From Owenia fusiformis (taxonomy: Eukaryota > Annelida > Polychaeta > Sabellida > Oweniidae), in assembly GCA_903813345.2 (NCBI GenBank), contig CAIIXF020000002.1, forward strand, positions 34,240,109-34,304,108: a stretch of DNA of 64,000 bases, given 5' to 3'. Of this stretch, positions 33,276 through 43,730 are shown one piece after another; within the stretch, counting starts at the first letter, position 1, and each line of letters opens with the position of its first letter. A model generated the notes under the pieces. The model was not told where the DNA came from. It did not search any database and worked only from the letters and a program-made list of their open reading frames with translations. The translations under genes and the position numbers were made by a program.

Positions 33276-34974
33276 GGACGTCTATTGGTTCTTGTAGGCC
33301 ACCCCAGGACTGCAGAACGAATTGAAGCTGCGAGTTTAGTTTATTTGGATGGGAACCGCCCTGTTGTATGTATGTGCCCTCGGACTTCAAGGAGAAGGCA
33401 CTATGCGTGTCTATGAATGTCATGTCGGACTTAAGACACATTTGTTTGATATGTTCATTCACTGGGATAACATCAAACCCATCATACCTGGGTAGAAGGC
33501 TGCATACATATATAGACGCATTTGGATCTTTTTCTCTTATTGCTCCTACTAATCGTATGTAGCCTTTATTGATAGTCTCTAGGGAGTCTTCGTTTGCGAG
33601 ATTATTTGTCCCTATTGCAATAATGTATCTTTGTTTCGTTACATCGGACGACGAAATCGTGTCACAAGCATCTTCGATAGTGTATGCCAGTGTTTTGCTT
33701 ACAATTTTACCTCTGAATAGTAACCTCCTGTCAATGGCTTTACCCTTGGAATCATGTATGAGAAGAGTATCTGAACCATAATCGTGAGTTGTATTTTGAG
33801 GGATACTAGTAGACTGAGATCGTTTTGACCTGGGAGCTGATGGTCTTTGTTCTGTAACTTTCAAACGACCGAGGGGGTTTATCTCTGTCCTGTATCATGT
33901 CTTCGAGTTTAGCTTTTAGTTCTTCATTCTCTGCTTTGAGTTTCATGAACTCAGCATTATCATGTACTGATTTATTTCCTTTCATATCGCAATTTGCTCC
34001 ACATTCAATGTGTTCATCTTGATGGTTTGGCATTTTAGCTTTGAGCTCGTAATTTCTGCCTTGGTTTTTTCACCTTTAACACTTTCTGTCTTATTTTCTT
34101 TGATGTTATCGTTTTCTACTCTAGTCTGGATATCAGCAGACTTGGCGGCTTCTAACATTTGCATTTGTTGAACTTGTATTTCTAATTTAGAAATCCTCGC
34201 AGTAGTATTTTGGCTTTCACTGGTATTTACGCTTATACGTTTGTTACATTCATCAGTGAATTTATTGAATTTATGTTCTAGTGTTTTTATTTGATTGTTT
34301 CTACGCTGTGTTTCTAGTTACACTGTAGATTTCAAGCTTGACATCATCTCTCTTTGCTCCTCTTGAAACATATCGTTGTTTTGTTTCAGTGTTATGTTTT
34401 CATCTTTGATCTCATTTAACGCTAACGAAAGTTCAACTAGTGATGTTTGCAGATTCGAAATTACCCTTTCCACGTCGGTTAATTTACCTTTGGTTGACAC
34501 ACAATGGTAACTTTCCTTGGCGCCATTCATCAATTCGGGAATTTCCTTAATGCATTTATTTTTATCACCTGTATTTTTCTGTCCGTCAGTAGCGCTTTCT
34601 TTCTCCTGAATGATATGATCACTTTTGCTTTTATTTCTGATAGGCATCGGGGAGAATGCCATAGCTGGTATATCGTCAAGTTTTTTTCGTGTATGTCTCT
34701 TGATAATTCTGTCTTGGTTTGTTGTATTTGTATCTGTTACATTACGCTTCATTTCAGTGCTTTGAAATGATATGTCATCCTCATGTTCATTTTCAACAAG
34801 GATCGTGTCATCTTGCTCTGTAATTCCTTCTTCTATGTCCATGCTCAAGAGCATGGGGAAATCTGTTTTGAATAGACTCGCACGCGCCCCCTGAACTTGA
34901 ATAGTACCGGTAGATAAAAACATCGTTATCTTAAAGTGTCTCACATATTCGATCAAAATTTGCCATGCAAACAT
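33276..34974 (-). pseudogene. LINE ORF1 remnant: coiled coil plus SGNH-type esterase domain
   Basis: From the right, the frame has an N-terminal STGTIQVQG segment found in many invertebrate LINE proteins, an acidic and basic linker, then long Lys/Glu/Gln-rich coiled coils (about 34,500-33,850). The C-terminal part has SGNH-hydrolase features: HDSKGK (nucleophile-block Ser), GTNNLAN (Asn block) and a late GGSHPN His block. ORF1 proteins with an esterase domain are known from CR1-type LINEs. The frame is broken by a TAA at 34,318-34,320 and by two compensating frameshifts near 34,000 and 33,850. It ends where the satellite begins. It pairs with the ORF2 remnant at 28,198-29,835. Confidence 0.75.
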
Positions 34975-36604
34975 GTTAGTCTACTTTACTGGCCCCCCTT
35001 GCTGTAACAAGGAACCCAAAACACATTAAAACGTAAACATAAACCAATTAGTCACTTCACTATGAAAATGAGGGTTGTTAGTCCATGCACACAGCGTATT
35101 CTGCTAATACATATTTGCTAACACAATATCAGTGGTCATTTACTGTGTCAACTTAGTAACCCTTGCATATCGTGCTCACTCAAGTATTGAATATTTTTTT
35201 ATGATCTAAATGTTTGTGGTTTATAAAAAAATGTGATATATTTTAGTTAGAAATACATTAATTAATATATTCATTCAAACAGCACTAATATGCGGGAAGG
35301 AAGAGCAATGGTGTGCAGACAGAATTTTCCGTAAGGGTTTCAAACATTTCTAAACACAATCATACATGTACTTCATGTGTACTGTTATTTTTAGTGCTGT
35401 ATTTATAGATATAATTTCACGTATTAAAATCATATTTTCCATCAATGACTTCAAATTCGGAACCACACCCATATCACATTTTCTTCAATAACTCCAAACA
35501 TGTTTAAACATTGACCATGTGCATATAAATTCAGATTTCACGAGCTCTTTCCTATTCGAGTACCTCATACACCCCTGCATGGATTTGAGTTGGATTTGCC
35601 TTTTATACGTGAGCCGACACACTCGCAAACGCTGATTGGATAAAGATTGCGAGAATCTTTAAAGCACTTTTCGTCATGTACCCCCTTGAGACTTACATCA
35701 ACTGTAACAAACTTCCAAATATCACTATCGTCTGGTTTCCAATCGATATCATATATATTTTTCTTCCAATCACTATAAAAGAGCCATATCACGCTGTCCC
35801 AGTGAGGTAAACGATCCACCGTCATCTTAAAAACAATATAGCTGTCTGAACCATCATCAGTGTTAATGGCTTCAAATATTGCTTTTTTAGCTTTTATGCC
35901 CGATGAAGCTTTCAGTTTGATCGGAATTTTTCCTTTACATTGTTTCGGCTTTGTATAAAAAACCTCCTACCCACGTACCATCGTACCCACGTACGTGGGT
36001 CCTGACCCAGTCTTTAAAGAGTTAAATCTTTAACATTTTTTAAACATTATTCTATCTCAATGTATGCTTAATTATGGATGAATTTATGTACCCATATGCC
36101 TTTATTTCTAGATCGGACATCTATCTCGTCATAAAATAAAGCCGGCATTGCATAAAAATAATGTTCATTTGAGCTATTTGAGTGTTGTTTTTGATATATC
36201 GAAGCGATTTTTTGTTGATCGGGCAGTCTTACAGTGTACAACCAATCTATTGCTTGGCGCAAATTCGACCAAGCGCATATATTTAGTATTTTTGTCAGTC
36301 ATACTTTTAATAGTCCTATACCTTTTAATTTACCATAAGGTATATAGAATTTTGTATAAATGAAGTGTAATTATATCTATGACAATCTAAATAACGTTAC
36401 AAAGATCGATGCGCAGATCCACGTTTTATTGAGTTTGAATCTCACGACAGCCAAATAAATATCAATGCTGGCTTTGAATATTATGATATCCCCATATAAA
36501 GTCAATAATGGCAATAATGCATACCTGTAGCCCCGTCTGAAGTCAATACATCTTTGTTCAAATAATCATTAATTTTACTAGAAACACTATCTTACTATGG
36601 AGTA

Positions 36605-38293
36605 CAGTAAAACCTGTCTAATCCGAACACCCATGGGACCAGCCAAAAGCGTTCAAATTGGCAGGTGTTCAAATTTCGAGGATATTGTTGGTCGGGGGGG
36701 GGGAGGGATTTTTATTGTTCAGTCCACTATATTGAACACTTAACACTTAGTCAGAAAACAATACATGTTGTTGATGAGTTTATTCTACAATAGGCTTATA
36801 GCCTACATGTATATGCTATGTTTTATTTACATTTTGAACAATTTCATTATTTTTGGAAAAATAACTTTTTAATTTTGGCAAAAACTTTGTAATACACTGA
36901 ATAAGTATATGATAGTCTTGTACGAAATCTCATCCTTATTAAATGACTTATCTCACATTATGGTTACATAGCACTGCTTTACTTTAGCTTGAAAAAGTCG
37001 TTCATTGTTGTTCATTTGTTGGCACTTTTGGCATTAGCAATATTTGAGTAGATACCCTCTTCAATTAATTTTTCATGAGTGCTCATTCGAGATGATGCAT
37101 ACTCTTTCAAAATATCAAGGGCATTCAGGATGTCAGATGTGTTTTTTTAGGAGGCATTTTAGTGATAGGATATTACGAAGTTGAATTTTTTCTCTTTCTC
37201 GTGATATAATCTTGTCTGTAAATGTGTCTGTGTTGTCTTTGTGATTATAAAACATTTACTGATTGAATCCTAGCTATCATAACAGACCCATGGAATATAA
37301 AACAGTTAATAATCCAAATCAAAAACATCCAGTTAATTTAAAATAAGGATAAACCAATTATCTCCCAGATTCTCACATTTCTCTTAATCCAAATCAAAAA
37401 CATCCAGGTAATTTCTAATAATGATAAAATAATTATAATCTTGTCTGCAAATGTGTCTGTGTTGTCTCTGTGATTATAAAACATTTACTGATTGAATCCT
37501 AGCTATCATAACAGACCCATGGGATATAAAACAGTTAAGACTTGTTCATAATCCAAATCAAAAACATCCAATTAATTTAAAATAAGGATAAACCAATTAT
37601 CTTCTTGATTGACACCTTTCTCTTAATCCAAATCAAAAACATCCAGGTAATTTCTAATAATTATAAAAGAATTATAATCTTGTCTGCAAATGTGTCTGTG
37701 TTGTTTCTGTGATTATAAAACATTTACTGATTGAATCCTAGCTATCATAACAGACCCATGGGATATAAAACAGTTAAGACTTGCATTGTTCATAATCCAA
37801 ATCAAAAACATCCACGTTAATTTAAAATATTGATAAACCAATTATCTCACAGATTCTCACCTTTCTCTTAATCCAAACATAAAACATTCAGTTCTTTTCT
37901 AATAGGATAAACCAATTAACTCCTGTATTCACACCTTTCCAAATCATCCTGTTGTTCTCCACAATTAAGGATGTCATTGAGACTTAAATAAGTTAATTAG
38001 GACAATATAGGTTCTTTGATTACATTGCATATGTAAAGATATATAACAACTATAACATTGACACAATATGTGGCTTTAATTGAAATGTCCAGACATTTGA
38101 TTTCTGATAAAATGTTCAGATTAGACAGGTCAGTTTTTCAAATCTGGTTGTTCACTGTTCAGATTAGGAGGTGTTCAGATTTCAAGGTTTTTTTAACATG
38201 GGAGTCAATGGGAGGAAAAAATGGGACCGAAAAAAGTGTTCAAATTGGAAGGTGTTCGGATTAGCCAGGTGTCCAGATATACAGGTTTTACTG
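36605..38293. mobile_element. Pogo/Tigger-like non-autonomous element
   Basis: The ends read CAGTAAAACCTGTCTAATCC and, inverted, CAGTAAAACCTGTATATCTG, with GGTGTTC-containing subterminal repeats on both sides. TA flanks each end (36,603-36,604 and 38,294-38,295). TIRs resembling CAGTNNAACCTCTNTAATCC are typical of the pogo/Tigger group. There is no transposase frame. The interior is mostly a 230-240-bp tandem repeat. Confidence 0.75.
37206..37900 (+). repeat. Three tandem copies of a 230-240-bp unit inside the pogo-like element
   Basis: CTTGTCTGYAAATGTGTCTG recurs at about 37,211, 37,440 and 37,679, each followed by GATTATAAAACATTTACTG and AATCCAAATCAAAAACATCC (twice per unit). The copies differ by a few substitutions and small indels. 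Confidence 0.85.
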
Positions 38294-38385
38294 TAGCTGT
38301 TTTTTATAGCGGGTACCCGGACAACAAACTCCTTATCTACAGGTCTTAGGAAAATCAGATCTATTATGAATGGATAGGGTTGCTT

Positions 38386-38527
38386 ATGCCTTGGTCACAT
38401 TTGCTTCGATTTTCACTACGGCGCCCGGCCGATTGAGTATTTCGTTCAGAATTGAATTCACTTTTGAACAAAATACTCATTGGCCGGGCGCCGGTGCTGA
38501 AAATCGGGGCAAATGTGACCATGGCAT
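38386..38527. mobile_element. 142-bp hairpin element (MITE-like)
   Basis: The sequence is almost entirely an inverted repeat: ATGCCTTGGTCACATTTGC at the left and the inverse, GCAAATGTGACCATGGCAT, at the right. Inside are GGCGCCCGGCC boxes and GAGTATTTCGTTCA/GAACAAAATACTC. No target duplication is evident. RNA from it would fold into a long stem. Confidence 0.7.
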
Positions 38528-40559
38528 CAACTAATGATGCTGGCGTAGTAAACAAGGTAACACATTATAAAACACTGTCCTCCGCCATACTGTAGCATGT
38601 ATTTCTTAAAATTAATTACAGACTGAAGTGAATTTGCAAATGTTATCCATGGGGCTTTTCTGCCACCTTGCAAACTGCTTGATGAATCTATCTAATGCAA
38701 GGGAAGAACACTTGGAATATATGTAGCTAAAATCTAGTATACTGTACCTTCAGAACTATGGAAATAAACAAACGTTCTCCACAGTTTGTAACCTCTTTGC
38801 AGCACCCTTTGAAGAAATAAAGGCTAGCCTACAGTTTTGGGGCAGGGGCAGGGTAGTGTGATACGTACCTTTAAGTTCTACATAACCTACCTAAACAGTA
38901 AAAGCTCATGCAGATCTGCCGTTCAAGTAGCACTGTCCGTCGTGTCCGACTGTTGCCTTCTTGTGTTCACACTTAAAAAATTGCAAAGTTGCAAGAAAAG
39001 GGTTTGGAAACATTTACTTCCTCTCATTTCTTACATTTGTACTCCAGTCAGGAGAATGCAAATCGAAATTACTTGCACCGCAATGGAAGCCTAATAGACG
39101 AATGCAACAAAATTAGGTAAATAACATGAATAATCTAATAACGAAATATTTGAAAAGTAGAAGGATTCGCTATATTCGTTTTTAATCGCTTTTTGGCACA
39201 ATTTAAGGATAATTGTGCGCACTAGTTCAGTGAATCATTTAGATGGAATTAAAAGTTAGAGTTGCCAAACTTATGCAGGGGAGTGTAAGTTTGGTTTTGT
39301 AAACTTCGACATTGTTCATGACCGTTTGATCCATAATTAGGTAATATGAAGAGTAGAGTTTTATTTTGACAATGATTTGATGTAAAACTGGTTTGAATGA
39401 TAAAAGGTCAGCTTTGTAGTTTCTAGCTTTTTGCGCGTAAAACGTGAATACAATGGACAACAACGACACCAAATCTTTGACTAACATACGTTAATAACGT
39501 ATAATATTCGTAAGAATGAATTCTAATAACATTTGAAATAAACATCTAATAAAATGTGGTGAATTTAATTGGTTGGAAACTCTAAGAAATATATTTTTAA
39601 AAAGATGTCAACTTTTGGACAAGGGTAAACTTCCCGGGACATTTACAATCTGCATGAGGTAACAGGAGGCACGGATTGCACTGAACGAAGGCTAGGAGAT
39701 TGCTAATCAGCACTGATGTGTTATAGAGGTAAGACTGCCCGATCAACAAAAAACATTTCGACATATCAAAAACATAAATCAAATAGCTCAAAAATAATGA
39801 ACATTTATGCAATTCCGGCTTTATTTTATTTTACTGGAGAGATGTCAGACCTATAAATAAAGGCATATGGATGCATAAATTCATCTATAATTCAGGATAA
39901 ACTGAGATTGAATAATGTTTTAAACATTTAAAAATTTAACTCTTTAAAGACTGGGTCAGGACCCACGTACGTGGGTACGAGGGTACGTGGGTAGGAGGTT
40001 TTTTATGCAAAGCCCATTGTTTCTTTACATCATTGTATTTGTTTTTCACATTTGAGTCTTCACAATACGTTTTGAGATCATCAGCACTCATAATGCAATA
40101 ACATGTACAAACTCCCGGTAATTTCGTTAAAAATTACACTGAACGAAACGACTGTTCTATGACGTCTTTCCTATATCGGCTGCTACATGGGCGATAATAG
40201 AGTGTGAGTCTTACATTTAAATCAAAAGTCCTCACCATTTGATCTTCTTAACTTTGCGTCTCTCATTTCAAGTGTCATTTGCGTCTCTATAACGTATTCT
40301 ATTTTATATCCTATGTACTTTTAGCAAAATCCTTATCTAAATGTCACATTTTAAGATAATGTGCCAAGCGAGTAAAGGGTGATATGTAATACGTTGAATT
40401 ACCGAACACTCCCCTCCATAAGTTTGGCAACCTTAGCTCCCCCATTGAACTACGTGTTAAAGCCTCTTTACCTTTGAATTTTTATTTACTTAACGTACGA
40501 TGAAAAACTTATACTAATGATGGAAACGTAATTTGACTTTATTTCCAAAACCTCCAAAT

Positions 40560-41010
40560 TTTTTCCTCAATTACAATAAGTCGAAAATTGATGATAAATT
40601 TGATGAATTTTTAAAAATCGACATACGGATATGGTTCAAATTTTGCCCAGGGACACAGAAGCTTCACTAAAGAAGAAATTTTCATGATGGCCACTGAATT
40701 TCAAAAATGACCGCCATGTTTCGTAAGATATGTAATCATTAAATAACCCAAATACCATCCAGTTGATGGATTTGGTTCAAATTTTATATGCTCAATGCTA
40801 GTACCTAAAGACAAACAATCTCTGCTCAAAAAGACATTCTTAAAATGGCCACTGAATTTTAAAATGGCCGCTATTTTTAATATAAAACATAATCTCAAAT
40901 ACAAGTGGAAGGATTTAGCCTAGTTCAAATTTCTTATGCTGATGTCTAGGGACAAAAAGCTCTGTTCAAGAGGGAATTTTCAAGATGGCCGCTTTTTGTC
41001 GTCATTTTTT
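40560..41010 (+). repeat. Degenerate tandem repeat, about 145-bp period
   Basis: GTTCAAATTT-type starts recur near 40,634, 40,778 and 40,923, each followed by GGGACA/AAAGACA, a CTSTGYTCAA-like box and an ATTTTCAAGATGGCCGC-like box. The ATGGCCGC motif also occurs in the satellite at 29,836-33,275, but the rest of the unit differs. Confidence 0.55.
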
Positions 41011-41349
41011 ATTCCGTGGGATTTGCTACTCATTGGAGTTGCTGTTTTCTCATTTCTTTACAAATCCGGAAGTGACGTCAAAAGTGTTGCTATTTCAATA
41101 CAACTGAACCAATCTGCGTGAAATTTGGGACAAATGTCCCGAACATTATCGAGTGTACAGATTCTACTGAGGATTCTACTGCTTGATTATTTGTTTTCAT
41201 GGTAACTATGGTAACCCAATATGTGGCCTCAAGTGGCAAACTATATGTTTTAGTAGAAAATGGAATGAAAGATTTAATAAACACAATATTTATGTTAATT
41301 TTAAATACTTCATTTTATAAAAGCCGTATTTGTATGTTGTAAATTATAT

Positions 41350-42225
41350 GCAACAATACATTTATATGGTGTAAGAAATCAGAATATCACTGATTATGAA
41401 AGAAATAAAGCACATGTACAAAAGTTCCTTACTCAGTCAAAGATTAGTAAAATAATATACTGGGAATTTGTTCAGAATTTAGAAAAGAATTCAAAATATA
41501 TAGAAGGATGGAATAAAGATCTAAATTTGTCACTCAATCAAAATGATTGGAAGAAGATAAATAAACTTAATAAACTGAGTAACTATGAACCTAAGTTATC
41601 ATCCTTCACCTACAAAGTCCTTCATAGATTTTTAGCAACTAATACATACCTAAAAATGTGTGGACTCGTAGAGTCAAACATTTGCACTTTTTGTAAAGCA
41701 CATCCTGAAACGATTTGCCATATTCTGTATGAATGTACTATTGTAAGTGCCGTATTAAATGACATTAAACAATGGCTCCCTTTAGAGCTCACATTGCTAT
41801 GCACTAAACAAAATGTATTGATAGGACCTGAGAGTATAAATGAGAAGACAATCATCCTAAATAATATGCTATGTATTTTTAAAAGGTATGTTTATTTGTG
41901 CAAATATTCTATGTTAAAACCAACACTTAAAGGTTTTATAAGTAATGTGAAGGAATATTTTATTATGGACAAACGGGTTGGCAGAGGCGATGAGTGGAGA
42001 ATCATGGAAACAAAATTAAACAAATGAAACTGATGATTTTTTCCTTTAAATAAAAAAAATGCCAATGGTATTATGTCTCTTAAAGACTAAATATTTAACC
42101 AATACTGTATTGTAAAATTGTTAAATGTAGGTTTACCATGTAACTGTACTGTAATTGTTTTTTGCAATTGCTCTAACATGCTTTTTCTTTGAAATAAAAA
42201 AAATTATAAAAAAAAAAGAATAACG
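41350..42225 (+). pseudogene. 3' end of a second LINE lineage (zf-RVT-type C terminus)
   Basis: An open frame to 42,027 ends with the C-terminal region of an L1/Tx1-like ORF2: FTYKVLHRFLATNTYLKMCG, then a CTFCKAHPETICHILYECTIV zinc-binding motif (C-x2-C-x7-H-x4-C). RT and endonuclease are missing, so the copy is strongly 5'-truncated. The reading frame is open upstream of the Met at 41,527 to about 41,365, so that Met is not a true start. A short 3' UTR has GAAATAAA near 42,190 followed by an A-rich tail. It is a different lineage from the elements at 2,838 and 28,198. Confidence 0.75.
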
Positions 42226-43730
42226 CTAATCTTGAACGGCGTTTATAGAATATGAGTTACCATGGTGGCCTTTCAAATATATTTACAGGACACATTACTG
42301 GAAATGGAGTGGGAGCAGTGAAACCAACAATAAATCATACCCATTGACCATTTCGAACAATCCAATCTTTCATACTTCAGACGAAACGAATCCTACAATA
42401 GCACTAGGTGTAAGTTATAATTCAGTAACTACTATACATCGATCTATTCCATCGAGATTTTTTGGGACATTGTATTTATAAATCTCAATGAGAATTGAAT
42501 ATTTGCAAACGAGACAGTATCCTGTCACATATATTTAACAGTACTTGTACAGTATAGTCTAGAACTAGAGCAACTCGAATTCTTAAACAGATGCATTTAT
42601 TTTGTGATATCATTTATAACAATTGTACGGCCCGCCTAAGTTACGTGAGACAATCTCAAGTACTTACAGTATATACCAAATGTGTTCTAGAAAGACCACT
42701 GTTGATTTGGTGAACTAAATTCAGCAAGTGTTCTCTTGAAAAAGTATCTTTTCTCTTGAAAAGTATTTATATATCTTCTAATATATTTTTAGTAAAACAT
42801 CTGAAATTATCTTTCTTAACGGTTGCATAATTCCCCATTTAAAGATAAACCACGTTGGCTTTAATTTCAACAGTCGTTTGTGAAGAAGATTTTGTTCGAA
42901 ACAGCGTGAATGCATTTAAAACTAATTTTTTTATTCTTCTGTTCAACATAGTTTTACAATCAACATTCAGACATTGGTTTATTTTGTAACGTAAGCATAT
43001 TCAGGAAAGATTGACAAGATTTACATTTTTCAAATCTTTTTTATAATATGTTAAACCGTTAAAGTGAGACATTAGATACGTACTGCATTTCAATATTAAA
43101 ATAATATGTTTTGCACTGTATAATGGAATATTTGATGATTTAAATATTTCAATTTTAATTTGAAAAACGCGGGGAATTTAAATATTTGAGAAAAAATCTG
43201 AAACATTTTTCAAAATAGTGTTTTAAATCTCTAAAATAACGTCATGGACATTTATAAATGAATGATAGAAACGTTTTTTTCAAATTTTAAGTTAAATGTG
43301 AACTGTGAACACATACTATACACCTGCTAAAGGACTTGAGGCTGTCCCTCTACATGTGTATACATATCAAACATCATGAACTGTTCTGCGGATTTACCAA
43401 GTATTAAAAACTGATTTGTATTTTTTCAGGCCAGGGCTAGCTGAAATCGTTTTGTGATTATTAGGATGACATGTGACTACAAACACTTCAATACGAACAT
43501 AATCACAGAAGCTATCAAAATGTGATTCTACTGAAGACACTTTCAAATGACAAAAAATCATTACAACTTCATTATTGTGTTGTGCATATATTAACATATT
43601 ACAGTATTAGCTGTTCTAGTTGTGACACTATTCTCACATATGCTTTGTTTTACAAAACTATTACTTCGGTGTTGACTAAGTTGTCTTGGTAAAGCTTGTT
43701 TTTAATTTACAAAAAAGTTCGCCGAGAGGA
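42226..43730. other. Upstream region of the AIG1-type GTPase gene, exon-like block at 42,292-42,411
   Basis: The block 42,292-42,411 lies between TATTTACAG and TAG|GTGTAAGT and resembles the block at 7,766-7,942, so it may be a 5' non-coding exon of the downstream gene. A further acceptor-like TTTTTTCAG is at about 43,430 and a weaker one (TTTACAAAAAAG) just before the start codon at about 43,717. The rest is AT-rich with no coding sequence. No TATA box can be assigned. Confidence 0.3.

Larger units (their letters stand above)
35947..40014. mobile_element. 4,068-bp MULE-like element with about 310-bp TIRs and a 9-bp target duplication
   Basis: The ends are GGCTTTGTATAAAAAACC and its inverse, flanked by CATTGTTTC on both sides. 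The arms (35,947-36,262 and about 39,700-40,014) are inverted repeats with many substitutions and small indels. Each contains the 16-base palindrome ACCCACGTACGTGGGT. Long TIRs with a 9-base duplication fit Mutator-like elements. No transposase is present. The interior carries a pogo-like element (36,605-38,293) and a hairpin element (38,386-38,527), so it is old enough to have been colonised. Confidence 0.85.
35565..40091 (-). pseudogene. 149-codon ORF of unknown function, split by a 4-kb transposon
   Basis: The left block (35,937-35,565) is open to a TGA and the right block (40,091-40,015) starts with an ATG. The 9-base CATTGTTTC at 35,938-35,946 recurs at 40,015-40,023 as a target duplication. 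Counting it once, the two blocks form a single 450-base open frame (MSADDLKTYC... to ...NPCRGV), exactly in phase. The protein has mixed charge and is rich in Lys, Asp and Trp, with DWKKNIYDIDWKPDDSDIWK near its middle and several Cys in its last third (KCFKD, CECVG). There is no signal peptide or membrane segment. I do not recognise the family. It could be a complete small gene or one exon of a larger one. This haplotype should not make the intact protein. Confidence 0.6.

Noticed and set aside
39261-40432. Inverted pair GTTGCCAAACTTATG / CATAAGTTTGGCAAC as ends of one element
   Set aside because: The pair would straddle the exact right border of the long-TIR element at 40,014, and similarity stops after about 25 bases.
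43686-43730. Upstream extension of the GTPase frame starting at TTG
   Set aside because: No ATG in the extension; ATG at 43,731 has a better context and directly precedes the domain.
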